NCBI RefSeq assembly: GCF_002222615.2
Contig: NZ_CP022412.2
Coordinates: forward strand, 1,922,001-1,986,000
Length of the DNA: 64,000 bases
Source of the DNA: Bacteroides caccae
GTDB taxonomy: Bacteria > Bacteroidota > Bacteroidia > Bacteroidales > Bacteroidaceae
Direction: 5' to 3'
Positions 44,905 to 54,846 of this stretch are shown here, piece by piece. Each line of letters opens with the position of its first letter. Within the stretch, counting starts at the first letter, position 1. Both the position numbers and the translations under genes were made by a program. The notes beneath the pieces were generated by a model. That model ran no database searches, was not told where the DNA came from, and was given only the letters and a program-made list of their open reading frames with translations.

Positions 44905-44925
44905 ATATCGAATTGTTATCAGAGG

Positions 44926-47900
44926 TTAGAATGTAACGTTTACTCCAAGATTATAGATTCTTTGCTGAGGGTAGAAGTTTCCGCGATTGGCAGGTTGTGC
45001 TTCCGGGTCGATCACTTTTAACTTATCCCAAGTAAGCAGGTTGAATCCGTTGACATACATCCTTAATGCGGATATCGGGGTGTGGGTAAACCACTTTTTA
45101 GGGAAGTTGTAGGATAACTCTACATTCTTCAGTCGCAGATAAGAAGCGTCATACAAATACATTGAAGATGATTTGAAGTTGTTCTGATTGGAGCCTGAAG
45201 AATTGCTCATACGATGATAAGTCGCAGTTTGCTGTGTTTCGGGAGTCCATCTGGCCAAATGTCTGTCGGCAAGAGCAGAACCAAGATTGAAGAACTCCCA
45301 TGCAACTTCACCTGTCAGTGGAATTGTTACACGTGTTGCTCCCTGGAACATAACGGTCAGGTCGAAGTTTTTGTAAGACAGACCAACTTGGAATGAGCCG
45401 GTTATTTCGGGTACATCCGAGAAACCGAAAGGTGCTATGTCGTAATCATTGATAACACCGTCTCCGTTGATATCACGGAAACGGACGTCTCCAGGTTGTA
45501 AGGTGCCGTATTGCGTCGGGCCGGCTGCGATTTCGGCATATGTATTGTAGAATCCGTCGGCTATCAGTGAGAACTGTTGTCCGATAGAACCTCCGGTACG
45601 GTTCATATAAGGATATTTACGTATCTGTTCATTTTGTTCGATAATCTCATTGTGGTTGTAGGCAATGTTTGCTTTGATGCGATAGCCGAAGTCTTTGATC
45701 TTATGATCCCATCCTACTTCTACTTCTACACCTTGATTTTTTACTTCCATTAGATTTTGTGGAGAAAAACTTGTCACTCCGGAAATGATGTTGGTGCGTG
45801 AGGGAGTTTTCAAGATGTTGGTACGGTTTTCGCGGAAGTATTCGGCATTCAAGGTTAATTTACCTTCAAACCAGCGTGTGTCCATACCGATATTGAATTT
45901 GGTAGAACGTTCCCAACTTACAATCTGTGCTGCTTTTCCTTCCAAGAGTCCTCCACTGGCTGCAGTTGGAGATTCACCGAAATTGTAATTGGTGCCTGCG
46001 GCATAGGTCGCTTCCGAATAATAGGCAAAATTACTTCCGAATTTGTCATTACCGACTTGTCCTAATGAAGCTCTTATTTTCCAGTAAGGTAATAGTTTGC
46101 TGTCTTTTAGGAAAGATTCGTTAGTAACAATCCAGCCTACGGATGCGGAAGGGAATAATGCATATCGTTCGCCTTCAACAAATCTGTTGGAACCATTGTA
46201 TCCTAAATTGATTTCTACTAAGTATTTACCTTCAAAATCATAGTTGGCACGGGCTACCAGTCCTTGATATACCTGCGGTAGCCCTCCATATTCACCATCG
46301 CCCGGTGCTTGGTGAGAGTTATAGTTGTATAAAATAAGTCCCGAAACATTATGTTTTTCTGCAAATTGATGTGAATAATTCACGAATGCTTCCCAGTATA
46401 CACGTTTTTTTGCTCCGGATGCAAAATTGATGAGAGAAGGGAATACTTTGGCAAGTAGGCGTTGGTATGTTCCATTCTCATTATATTTCCATACAGGTTC
46501 CACCACATTCAAGCCCATACCGTTGTCTTCGATATAACTATTGTAGGAGAATTTACCTCCGATACTCAATCCTTTAGTAATAGCATGTAAATCGTAGTTC
46601 AGTTTTACAGTTCCTTCCAAAGCACTGTCGTTGTCCTTTCTATATCCCTGATAGAGGAATGCGTGTAGTGGGTTGGCTCTCACAAGATTTGGAACGGCTG
46701 CAAAAGTTCCGTTTTCGTTGACTAGCGGGAATGCATTGGCAGGTGTACGGGTCATATTGTTAAATGCACGGCTGGCATCTCCTTCGGAGTTGGGACGGTT
46801 CTTGCTTCCGGTACGATAGCTGAAGTCAACGCCAATACTGAAGTCTTTAGTAACTTGTATATCTAGGTTGGTTCGTACGTTGAAACGATTATAGTAGTAG
46901 GCAGAGTTGTAGTCTGGTTGCTGGAGTAAATTATCCAGTTCCGGGTTAATGGCAATCAATTTGGCCAGATCCGGTTTCTTTTTTAATTTTTCGATATCAG
47001 TTTCGTAGGTTCCGTTCTGATGAAAATAGCCTAATGACACAAAATATTTAAGCCGTTCGTTTCCTCCCGATACATTGACATTGTACTTTTGTTGTGTACC
47101 TAGTTTGGTAAACATATCTATATAGTCGTTGTCCGGATGAGTAAACGGGCTGGACTGGTCGCGGTATAATTGCATATCATGCTCTGTATATTTCGGTGCT
47201 TGCCCTTCATTCACCAAACCTTCATTCATCAATGTTGCATATTCTTCGGCATTCACCATTTTTGTAATACGGTTGATTTGTGTAATACCGAACTCACCGG
47301 AGAAAGAAACTTTAGCTTTACCGGAATTACCACGTTTTGTAGTCACAAGGATAACTCCGTTCGCTCCACGTACACCATAAACGGCAGTAGCAGATGCATC
47401 TTTCAATACGGAAATACTTTCTATTTCGTCCGGGTCGATTTGTGAAAAGTCACGTTCGATGCCATCTACCATAATCAACGGAGAAGCATCGTTCACCGTA
47501 GCACGGCCACGAATATAGAGTGCGGCAGCGTCTTCACCGGGACGTCCGCTGGTTTGACGTGTTACCAGTCCGGGAATACGTCCTGTCAGACTGTTTGTGA
47601 CACTGGAAGTAGGACCTTGTTTCAGTTCCCGATTGCCCACAGCAGAAATAGATCCGGTAACCGATACCTTTTTCTGTTGCCCATAAGCTACAACCACTAC
47701 TTCGTCCAAGGTTTGTGTGTCATCATGGAGTCTTACGGTAAGTGTCTTTCCATCTTTGGGAACGGTAACTTCCACAGTTTTCATTCCTATCATTGAAATA
47801 GCAATAATAGCCTTGTTACTGGTTACCTTTAATGTGAATTTGCCGTCAAGATTTGTAATTGTTCCATTACTGGGTTGTCCTTTTTCTACCACATTGGCAC

Positions 47901-48012
47901 CAATTAATGGTTCGCCGGCGGCATCTGTAACAACACCTCTTACGGTTTCTTGTGCTTGCGCTCCTATGAACCATAAGCTCATTAGTAGCATTAATATATA
48001 CCATTTTTTCAT
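44926..48012 (-). CDS. SusC-type TonB-dependent transporter, operon 3, distal copy
   Basis: 1028 residues. It has a signal peptide (cleavage near AQA-QE), a carboxypeptidase-regulatory-like domain (VRGVVTDAAGEPLIGANVV), a TonB box LDEVVVVAYG, a plug with LKDASATAVYGVRGANGV, and a barrel ending NLGVNVTF. It has no STN domain, so it is not a FecR-signalling transporter, unlike the two in region 1. It pairs with the SusD 21 bases downstream. Confidence 0.94.
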   Translation of the reverse strand: MKKWYILMLLMSLWFIGAQAQETVRGVVTDAAGEPLIGANVVEKGQPSNGTITNLDGKFTLKVTSNKAIIAISMIGMKTVEVTVPKDGKTLTVRLHDDTQTLDEVVVVAYGQQKKVSVTGSISAVGNRELKQGPTSSVTNSLTGRIPGLVTRQTSGRPGEDAAALYIRGRATVNDASPLIMVDGIERDFSQIDPDEIESISVLKDASATAVYGVRGANGVILVTTKRGNSGKAKVSFSGEFGITQINRITKMVNAEEYATLMNEGLVNEGQAPKYTEHDMQLYRDQSSPFTHPDNDYIDMFTKLGTQQKYNVNVSGGNERLKYFVSLGYFHQNGTYETDIEKLKKKPDLAKLIAINPELDNLLQQPDYNSAYYYNRFNVRTNLDIQVTKDFSIGVDFSYRTGSKNRPNSEGDASRAFNNMTRTPANAFPLVNENGTFAAVPNLVRANPLHAFLYQGYRKDNDSALEGTVKLNYDLHAITKGLSIGGKFSYNSYIEDNGMGLNVVEPVWKYNENGTYQRLLAKVFPSLINFASGAKKRVYWEAFVNYSHQFAEKHNVSGLILYNYNSHQAPGDGEYGGLPQVYQGLVARANYDFEGKYLVEINLGYNGSNRFVEGERYALFPSASVGWIVTNESFLKDSKLLPYWKIRASLGQVGNDKFGSNFAYYSEATYAAGTNYNFGESPTAASGGLLEGKAAQIVSWERSTKFNIGMDTRWFEGKLTLNAEYFRENRTNILKTPSRTNIISGVTSFSPQNLMEVKNQGVEVEVGWDHKIKDFGYRIKANIAYNHNEIIEQNEQIRKYPYMNRTGGSIGQQFSLIADGFYNTYAEIAAGPTQYGTLQPGDVRFRDINGDGVINDYDIAPFGFSDVPEITGSFQVGLSYKNFDLTVMFQGATRVTIPLTGEVAWEFFNLGSALADRHLARWTPETQQTATYHRMSNSSGSNQNNFKSSSMYLYDASYLRLKNVELSYNFPKKWFTHTPISALRMYVNGFNLLTWDKLKVIDPEAQPANRGNFYPQQRIYNLGVNVTF

Positions 48013-48032
48013 ATTATACGATTTTTAGATTG

Positions 48033-49730
48033 TTATCTCCAACCGGGATTCTGTACTAAATTTGTATTTAACTGCATTTCTGAGTAGGGGATAGGAGAAT
48101 AATACATCTTTGTATTAAATTTCCTTTGTCCGTCGACAACAAACTCATGTGTGGACACAACTCCATTATCTTGCCGCTCTATTCTGAATCCCATTAGTGG
48201 CTGGTTCAAATCTTTTTCGGCTGTTTTCCATCTTCTCAAGTCAAAATAGCGTTGATCTTCGAATGCCAGTTCAACCCGTCTTTCATTTCTTATTTTCTTT
48301 GTCATTTCCGTTTGAGAAGTTGTAGTGTATGGGACTGTTATTCCTGCACGTGTTCTTACTTTATTCAAAGCTTCGAGAGCTGTCCACCCCAAATCGGCTG
48401 CATCATTCGGTCCGTATGCTTCGTTCATGGCTTCGGCGTATAGCAAATAGATGTCTGCCAAGCGAATGACAGGGAAGTAGTGGTAGGTACTCGTTATTGT
48501 TTGAGCTGACAGATTTATATTCGTATCAAGGAATTTGCGTAAATAATAACCTGTAACGGTAGAACGAAGATTGACTTTGCCGATAGCATCCTGACTGTTG
48601 GGGTCGCTGATGTCGATTGCTCCTCTTGCTCCCAAAATACTTCCGTCACGAACGATCGTAACATCAAAACGAGGATCCATATTCTCGAATCGGGTATCTG
48701 ATTGCATATCGTTGGCACTACCATCCTTCTTCTCGAAAGCGCATACCAGATTATGGGAAGGACAAGTACCTCCCGAACCCAACAGTGAAGGAGGGTAATT
48801 GTAAAGTTCCAGCATATAGTTTTTTGGATTTCCGGTATATACTATATATTCAGTATTTTGGTTTGGCTGTATGATAAACAGTTTTTCAAAGTTTGGGTAT
48901 AAATACAATTTACTCGGAGCAAGGTCAATTACGGTTTTCAAAGCTTTAGCAGCAAGTTTCCACCTTTCTTGTACGTTTCCGTCAGTATAGCCGAGTATCG
49001 GATTTTGTACATTGTTGAATAATGGACTCGCTGCGTACGCCAGCGTTTTTGCCTTAATAGCCAACGGGCATGTACTGGCTGATAAAAAACCAAAACCACG
49101 ATATTGATTGGTGATATAATTGTAGCGCGTAAATATTTCGCTGGCTTCATTGCATAAATTTACAATATAATCGACGCAATCGCTGAAATTATTGCGGGGT
49201 AATGTTATAATCTCTTTATCATCAAGAGTATATGTCTTTTTCACGAGCGGAACTCCTCCATACCTTTTGATTAACTCGAAGTAATAGAGTGCACGGACCG
49301 ATTTACTCTCTGCTATGGCCAGTTCTTTATAACTTTCAACTTGTGCATCTGTCCAACCTGCATTGTTTTGTAGGAGAGGAATGTACTGCTCGAAATAAAG
49401 TGTACGCCGGATACCGATGTATAAATCGGCCCAACGGTTTTCTATCGGACTAATTTCGGTTGCGTATCCTTGTCCCAGTTTATACATTGCATTGGCGGGG
49501 TCTACATAAGCACCGTCATCTGTAGACGCGTCGAGGAATGCTGTATAGTTGCTTTGGTATCCATTGGGCATGGAAACGTAAACGCTATTCAGCATTTGGA
49601 TTGTTTTGTTATAATCAATAAATGTCTCTTCCGGTTGCCAGTATTCATAAGGTTGTTGGTCCAGATAGTCGCATGAAGAAACTGCAAGAGCAATACAACC
49701 TGTTATGAGTATATGTTTAATCGTTCTCAT
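48033..49730 (-). CDS. SusD-like lipoprotein, operon 3, proximal copy
   Basis: RagB/SusD family, 565 residues. It has a lipobox (LAVSSC-DYLDQQPYEYW), and the C-terminal block KIRNERRVELAFEDQRYFDLRRW with ending YYSPIPYSEMQLNTNLVQNPGW. It starts six bases after the proximal SusC and ends 20 before the distal one, so the four genes are one transcription unit. There is no CAZyme near to indicate its ligand. Confidence 0.93.
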   Translation of the reverse strand: MRTIKHILITGCIALAVSSCDYLDQQPYEYWQPEETFIDYNKTIQMLNSVYVSMPNGYQSNYTAFLDASTDDGAYVDPANAMYKLGQGYATEISPIENRWADLYIGIRRTLYFEQYIPLLQNNAGWTDAQVESYKELAIAESKSVRALYYFELIKRYGGVPLVKKTYTLDDKEIITLPRNNFSDCVDYIVNLCNEASEIFTRYNYITNQYRGFGFLSASTCPLAIKAKTLAYAASPLFNNVQNPILGYTDGNVQERWKLAAKALKTVIDLAPSKLYLYPNFEKLFIIQPNQNTEYIVYTGNPKNYMLELYNYPPSLLGSGGTCPSHNLVCAFEKKDGSANDMQSDTRFENMDPRFDVTIVRDGSILGARGAIDISDPNSQDAIGKVNLRSTVTGYYLRKFLDTNINLSAQTITSTYHYFPVIRLADIYLLYAEAMNEAYGPNDAADLGWTALEALNKVRTRAGITVPYTTTSQTEMTKKIRNERRVELAFEDQRYFDLRRWKTAEKDLNQPLMGFRIERQDNGVVSTHEFVVDGQRKFNTKMYYSPIPYSEMQLNTNLVQNPGWR

Positions 49731-49736
49731 AGTTAA

Positions 49737-52592
49737 TTAAAATTTAATGTTTATTCCGGCGCTGAATGAGCGTTGGAGCGGATAAGCGACGCCATTGCCA
49801 TAGGCCTCCGGGTCAATAACGTCTAGTTTATCAAATGTGAGCAGGTTCTGGCCATTTAAGAAGATACGGAGTTCTTCAAGACCGATGGAACGGACCACTT
49901 TGGTTGGTAGATTATACGACAGTTCTACATTCTTTAGTCTTAGATAAGAGGCGTCCCGTTGCCAATAGGTAGACGAAAGACTGTTGTTGCTTGAACCCGC
50001 AGCTTTAGTTGTAAATCTTGGGTTGTTGACAGAAGGGTTTTCCGGTGTCCATCTATTTCTTTGGTGTTCATACATATTTCCGTTATTGTAGAATGCAAAC
50101 GCTGTGTATGAAGATAGCATTTTAGATACTTTAGCTGCCCCTTGGAATAGCACGGACAGAGAAAATCCTTTATAGCTTCCTCCAAGACTGAAGCCATAGA
50201 ACACTTGAGGAACATCCGTGTATCCGTAACGTACCCGATCTTTTTCATCTATCTTACCGTCTCCGTTGATATCTTTATATCGTATGTCTCCGGGAACGAC
50301 GCTGTTCAATGTGTGAACAGGAGCTGCCGCAATTTCTTCATACGATTGGAAAATACCATCGGCAATATAGACTAGTGAAGTACCATAAGGGTGTCCTTTG
50401 GAATACATATAGTCATACGGTTGCAAGGCTTCGTCCATATCAATGACTTTGTTTTTGCTGTATGAAATGTTACCACTAAGGAAATATGTGAAATCTTTAC
50501 CTATGTTATCTTTCCAGTTTAGGCTACCTTCCAAACCTTTGGTTTCCATTTTCCCGATATTCTTGCCTGGCATATAGATAGTAGTATATCCCAACATGGA
50601 TGAAAATGTGGAGGGAATGGTGTATACACCGGTGCGACGATCCTTCCAAATGTCGAATGTTGCGTTCAGACGATTAGAGAACATTCCTAAGTCTGCCCCT
50701 AGATTTATTTGAGTAGATTTCTCGTAGGTAGCAGAAGGATTGGCTTGTTGGGTTTCCAATAGAGAAGTATATTGCGCCATGTCATTACCAAAATAGATTC
50801 CTTCATTCAAATTCTGAAGACGGCTCATATACATATACGCAGATACTGCACGGTCATTGTTTACCTTACCGATACTACCGCGTATCTTTAGATTAGAAAT
50901 AGCGGGCTTTAACACATCAAAGAATTTCTCGTTGGATGCGTACCATGCCAAGGAGACAGTAGGAGACAATCCCCAGCGGTTCTCATTATTGAATTTGTAA
51001 GAACCTTGATAGCCGAAAGTGGCATCTATCTGGTATCTGTTATCGTATTTATATGCAAACCAGCCACCAACTGTTTGGTAGCGATAGGGAAGCACAATAC
51101 TTTGATTGTATTCATATTGGTCGTAAAACATCATTCCCGAAACATTGTGCTTACCGGAAATACGATTGTAGCTAAGTTTAAAATTTAATGTGGTGTTACG
51201 TGCATCACCATATTTCATGGCAGCATTTGATATCATTTCTTCACTAGTTCCATATTTTTGGAGTACTCCGTTATTTTGAAGTGTGTAATAATTGAAAGAG
51301 CGGGTACGGTTTTGTTTTTGTAAGTTGTATACGTCCATAGAAATCTGTCCGTAGAGCGATAAACCCTTCAGAAGGAAATCCAGATCCTGTTTCAGTGATA
51401 CAGAAAAGGCGCCATAACGTTTATCGATCGCTGTGTAGCCACCTCTGTTCAAAATAGCCCACGGATTGATATATTTATCATTGCCTGCAACAATACGGTC
51501 TCCCGGTTGTGATTTGATAGGATTCCCTGACTGGTCTACATAGTTATGGGTATCTTTATAGTACATAGGAAATGCTGTAGCCGGCGTTTTCAACAGATTC
51601 TGGAATATATATTGTTGTGCTTGGTCATGATAAGGAGAGTTTTCGCTTTGCATCCAACCGTCTAATTTTACTGATAACAGGGTCGTAGAGGTGATGTCGA
51701 AGTCTACGTTCGAGCGAAAGTTGATTCGGGAAAATTCTGTGTTGGTACTGTAATTCTGCTCTTTTTCAGTATTAAACATTCCTGCTTGTCCGGTATATCC
51801 CAATGAGACGAAATAACGGGTACGCCCGGAACCTCCTTCTACTGTGGCATTATATCGCTGCATGAAAGTTCCTTTTTTAAGCAAGTTTCCTATCCAGTCG
51901 ACATCTGGGTAGCGCTCCGGGTCTGAATGATTGGCGAATTTATTGATCTCCGTTTCCGTGTAGAAAGGATTCAAACCGTCATTAATGTTCGCTTCATTGT
52001 AGAATTGAGCATATTCTGCCGCGTTAACAGCTTTGGGAACTCTCATGTTCTGCTGATATATCCCTTGGATGTTAAGGCTGACTCTAGGTTTTCCGAGACG
52101 TCCGGATTTGGTTTCAATCAGGATAACTCCGTTCGCGCCTCGCATACCATAAAGAGCGATAGCAGAAGCATCTTTTAATATGGTCACTCTTTCAATTTCC
52201 TGAGTTTGTACCATACCGTAGTAATTGCGTTCTTGTCCATCGATTAGTACAAGTGCGTCATTTCCATTGCTACGTATTCCACGTATATAAATGGAAGCTT
52301 CGTCATTGCCCGGTTCTCCACTTCGCTGAATCGTAGTTAACCCCGATATTCTTCCTGACAATGCATTGGATAAATGCTGTACAGGCACATTCTCCAATAC
52401 TTTACCGGAGATTACATCGGATGCACCGCTAAACTCTGTTTTTAACTTACTTCCATAGGGTATGGAAATGATTGTCGAGTCTTTTTCATTCTTTTCCTTC
52501 ACTGTTTTGTCCTGTGCTGAAATGATGGTTGAATAACCTGCAAGTGAGCAAAATAGCAGAAAGAACTTGATTTTTAAAGTTTTCTTTCTCAT
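49737..52592 (-). CDS. SusC-type TonB-dependent transporter without regulatory-like domain, operon 3, proximal copy
   Basis: 951 residues, shorter than most SusC. After the signal peptide (IISA-QDKTVKEK) only about 45 residues precede the plug (VLENVPVQHLSNALSGRISGL; LKDASAIALYGMRGANGV). There is no STN and no carboxypeptidase-like domain. The usual EVVVxAYG TonB box is not seen; IISIPYGSKLKTEFSGA stands at that place. The barrel ends SAGINIKF. It is the first gene of the operon, and its start faces the inverton 3 promoter region. Confidence 0.92.
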   Translation of the reverse strand: MRKKTLKIKFFLLFCSLAGYSTIISAQDKTVKEKNEKDSTIISIPYGSKLKTEFSGASDVISGKVLENVPVQHLSNALSGRISGLTTIQRSGEPGNDEASIYIRGIRSNGNDALVLIDGQERNYYGMVQTQEIERVTILKDASAIALYGMRGANGVILIETKSGRLGKPRVSLNIQGIYQQNMRVPKAVNAAEYAQFYNEANINDGLNPFYTETEINKFANHSDPERYPDVDWIGNLLKKGTFMQRYNATVEGGSGRTRYFVSLGYTGQAGMFNTEKEQNYSTNTEFSRINFRSNVDFDITSTTLLSVKLDGWMQSENSPYHDQAQQYIFQNLLKTPATAFPMYYKDTHNYVDQSGNPIKSQPGDRIVAGNDKYINPWAILNRGGYTAIDKRYGAFSVSLKQDLDFLLKGLSLYGQISMDVYNLQKQNRTRSFNYYTLQNNGVLQKYGTSEEMISNAAMKYGDARNTTLNFKLSYNRISGKHNVSGMMFYDQYEYNQSIVLPYRYQTVGGWFAYKYDNRYQIDATFGYQGSYKFNNENRWGLSPTVSLAWYASNEKFFDVLKPAISNLKIRGSIGKVNNDRAVSAYMYMSRLQNLNEGIYFGNDMAQYTSLLETQQANPSATYEKSTQINLGADLGMFSNRLNATFDIWKDRRTGVYTIPSTFSSMLGYTTIYMPGKNIGKMETKGLEGSLNWKDNIGKDFTYFLSGNISYSKNKVIDMDEALQPYDYMYSKGHPYGTSLVYIADGIFQSYEEIAAAPVHTLNSVVPGDIRYKDINGDGKIDEKDRVRYGYTDVPQVFYGFSLGGSYKGFSLSVLFQGAAKVSKMLSSYTAFAFYNNGNMYEHQRNRWTPENPSVNNPRFTTKAAGSSNNSLSSTYWQRDASYLRLKNVELSYNLPTKVVRSIGLEELRIFLNGQNLLTFDKLDVIDPEAYGNGVAYPLQRSFSAGINIKF

Positions 52593-52637
52593 AAATATTA
52601 AATTAAGGGGAATATTTTATAATATTCAGTTTAGAAT

Positions 52638-52654
52638 AAGTCGTAGTAGAACTT
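52638..52654 (+). repeat. Inverton 3 left inverted repeat
   Basis: AAGTCGTAGTAGAACTT; one mismatch to the reverse complement of the right arm. Confidence 0.8.
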
Positions 52655-52792
52655 AGCCTAATTTAATCTATATCTATGATAATCAGTTTGTTAAAGTTGT
52701 GATATTTATTAAAAAAGAGTAATGGTATAAAGTTGGTATCTAAAAAAGTAGATTTAATTTGTGGGAGAATGCAAAATAAATGAAATATTAGC

Positions 52793-52822
52793 TTGATATT
52801 TTAAAATCAATTAATATATTTG
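52793..52822 (+). promoter_or_regulatory. Promoter within inverton 3, facing away from the operon
   Basis: TTG(A) at 52793, 19 bases, then TATATTTG at 52815-52822: a near-consensus Bacteroides housekeeping promoter. In this orientation there is no rightward gene for it to drive; the gene to the right is on the opposite strand. Confidence 0.7.
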
Positions 52823-52906
52823 CGGAGAATTAAAAACAAAATGAACTTTTAAAGCAAAATCGCCTATGGAGAGCTAAGCACTTCTACTATAATTTAGAAA
52901 ATTATT

Positions 52907-52923
52907 AAGTTCTACTACAACTT
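52907..52923 (-). repeat. Inverton 3 right inverted repeat
   Basis: The plus strand is AAGTTCTACTACAACTT. Its right flank AGCTATTAATTTAATCT also resembles the right flank of the left arm (AGCCTAATTTAATCT), as if an arm had been duplicated. Confidence 0.8.
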
Positions 52924-53071
52924 AGCTATTAATTTAATCTTTTAGAAACATAAATAAGAAAAGGGAAAAACTATTTTTTAATGGTGGTTATATGTTTGTC
53001 GTTTGGTAATCGTAGACAAAATGATCCTATTTGTGCTACCTAAACAGGGAATTATATAATTAACTATCTAT

Positions 53072-54820
53072 CTAATTATCTAGGTAAGTTTTTAAAACCT
53101 CTGCTATTTTCTCATATCCTTTAGTATTAGGATGAAGTCCATCGCTGAATAAGGATGAATTGATAATGCCATTTTTATCTGTCAACAGATTGCTTAAGTT
53201 TATATAAATACAATTCTGTTCTAGCTTCTTACGAAGTTCTTTGTTAATTTGCTGAATACGTTTTTCTGTGTTTGCTCTTGGGAGGATTCCCATTACGCAT
53301 AATTTAGCTTGTGGTTGGCGTATTTTAATAGCTTCGGTAACCTGAAGAATACCTTGCAGAATTTCTTTATCTGTATTAAATTGAAGATTATTAGTTCCTA
53401 TCAGTAGAAAAATCATATTTGCTTTGAAACCGTCCAATTCGCCATGGTAGATGCGCCACAATACGTTTTCTGTTTTATCCCAGCCGAAACCGAGATTGCG
53501 AACTGACCTGTTTTTGAATAGCTTGTCCCAAGCTTCTTTTCCACGTTGTGTCGGTGCAGTAGGCTCGCCGGCCCAGTAATGCGTGATAGAGTTACCTATC
53601 ATAATGATTTCCGGGGCATTTTCTCGGTTTAATTTAAGGATTTCTTCATGACGCGCGTACCAATCATAGGAATCTCTTTGTTGTTTGCATGGAATACATG
53701 AAGTGGGACCTTCATTCTTTTCATGTAATATTTCCCGTATCTTTTTTAAATAACTGTCTGCATATTGCTGCATACCTAAATCAGTAGAATGAACTCCGTC
53801 TACCATACCGTCTGCCGGAATACCTATTTCTTCCTTTGTCAGATAATAGATATCCGGAATTTGTTCTTCTTGTAAAGTATTGTATGCTTTTCGCAATTCA
53901 GTATTAGCTACGCGGTATGATTCTTCTGCTTTTTCGGAAGTGACATCGTTGGCATATCCGTCATGCTCTACTAGTAAAATAGGTGCTTTGCTGGTTTCGC
54001 GTAATTTCTTTACTCCTTTTAAGGTACGGTTGTATATCACTTCTGCACTCTTTCCCGGTAGGTTGGGCATACAGTCAATGATAAACAGTTTTGCATCAAT
54101 CTCGGACAATAAGTCGAATAGTTCGCTCTCGAGTTTACCATTGCCGGAGAATCCCAAATTGATGACGGGATGTTCCGACTTTCTATTTAAAATATTTCCC
54201 CATGCCATACCCGGACGGGAGGCACAAGCCCCTTGTGCAATGGAAGTTCCGTAAATAACCAGGGGTTTTTCTTGTGAGACGGGAAGAAAACGGAAAGAAG
54301 TGTTCTCGGGTACACCGATTTCTAGCCATGACACACTGTTGTAAAGAGGTAGAAATAATTGATATTCAAAACCTTTTCCGGTTTTTGCGGCATACGAAAG
54401 TCCGCTAAAATCGTATGTAATGGTATCCTGCATAACATACCGTCCAACACACCAACGCTCTTGACCATTATTGTCGGTTGCATATAAATCAATGCCGGAG
54501 ACACCAGTTGCTGGCATGTGTGGCATGGAAAGAGCGCCTTTCACAACATAACGAATTTTTATTTCCGGAGCATTGGAACGAAATGCAATGGAGAGTCCTG
54601 CGCTTTGGAGTGATAAGTCCCATACCGCTTTTCGTACTTTATCTTTAGCCCGTTGTGGAAGTCGTGTGTAAAATCCTGCGGGATCTTCTTGCCATGCTTG
54701 TCCACGGACGACCGGAAAACTTTCTTTTTGTGGATTGAACCACTTATATTGTGCTGTTAGTGATGAAGTGCAACCTAAAAAAAGAATAAAAAGAAAGAGG
54801 TGTAAATGTGTTGTTTTCAT
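53072..54820 (-). CDS. Two-domain SGNH/GDSL hydrolase, secreted
   Basis: 582 residues with two esterase-like SGNH domains. The N-terminal beta-sandwich (about 25-170) is like SGNH_hydro_N. The first SGNH domain has YGTSIAQGACASRPG with GFSGNG and ends VHSTDLGM. The second (about 395-580) has IMIGNSITHYWAG, GFGWDKTENV, LLIGTNNLQ and DGLHPNTKGYEKIA. Both have a complete block I Ser and block V Asp-x-x-His, so both could be active on ester groups such as acetyl. The signal peptide has a cysteine (LFLGC-TSS), so it may be a lipoprotein. It lies behind inverton 3 and next to the Crp-like gene. Confidence 0.85.
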   Translation of the reverse strand: MKTTHLHLFLFILFLGCTSSLTAQYKWFNPQKESFPVVRGQAWQEDPAGFYTRLPQRAKDKVRKAVWDLSLQSAGLSIAFRSNAPEIKIRYVVKGALSMPHMPATGVSGIDLYATDNNGQERWCVGRYVMQDTITYDFSGLSYAAKTGKGFEYQLFLPLYNSVSWLEIGVPENTSFRFLPVSQEKPLVIYGTSIAQGACASRPGMAWGNILNRKSEHPVINLGFSGNGKLESELFDLLSEIDAKLFIIDCMPNLPGKSAEVIYNRTLKGVKKLRETSKAPILLVEHDGYANDVTSEKAEESYRVANTELRKAYNTLQEEQIPDIYYLTKEEIGIPADGMVDGVHSTDLGMQQYADSYLKKIREILHEKNEGPTSCIPCKQQRDSYDWYARHEEILKLNRENAPEIIMIGNSITHYWAGEPTAPTQRGKEAWDKLFKNRSVRNLGFGWDKTENVLWRIYHGELDGFKANMIFLLIGTNNLQFNTDKEILQGILQVTEAIKIRQPQAKLCVMGILPRANTEKRIQQINKELRKKLEQNCIYINLSNLLTDKNGIINSSLFSDGLHPNTKGYEKIAEVLKTYLDN

Positions 54821-54846
54821 AGGTGGTATAAATAATATAACTTAAT

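Larger units (their letters stand above)
52638..52923. other. Inverton 3: invertible promoter of the tandem susCD operon
   Basis: AAGTCGTAGTAGAACTT (52638-52654) and AAGTTCTACTACAACTT (52907-52923) are inverted repeats, 16 of 17 identical. The core AGTTC-TACTA-C(A/G)ACT resembles those of inverton 1 and 2. The segment between carries a good promoter (52793-52822) facing right, away from the operon. After inversion its -7 would lie near 52739-52746 on the minus strand, about 140 bases ahead of the susC start. Confidence 0.75.
52593..53071. other. Gene-free region upstream of operon 3
   Basis: 479 bases, about three-quarters AT. It holds the inverton 3 arms, a promoter facing away from the operon, and a third degenerate copy of the arm (CACTTCTACTATAATTT, 52879-52895). 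The 45 bases between the left arm and susC have no TAnnTTTG, so the operon seems to lack a promoter in this orientation. No protein is supported. Confidence 0.7.
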
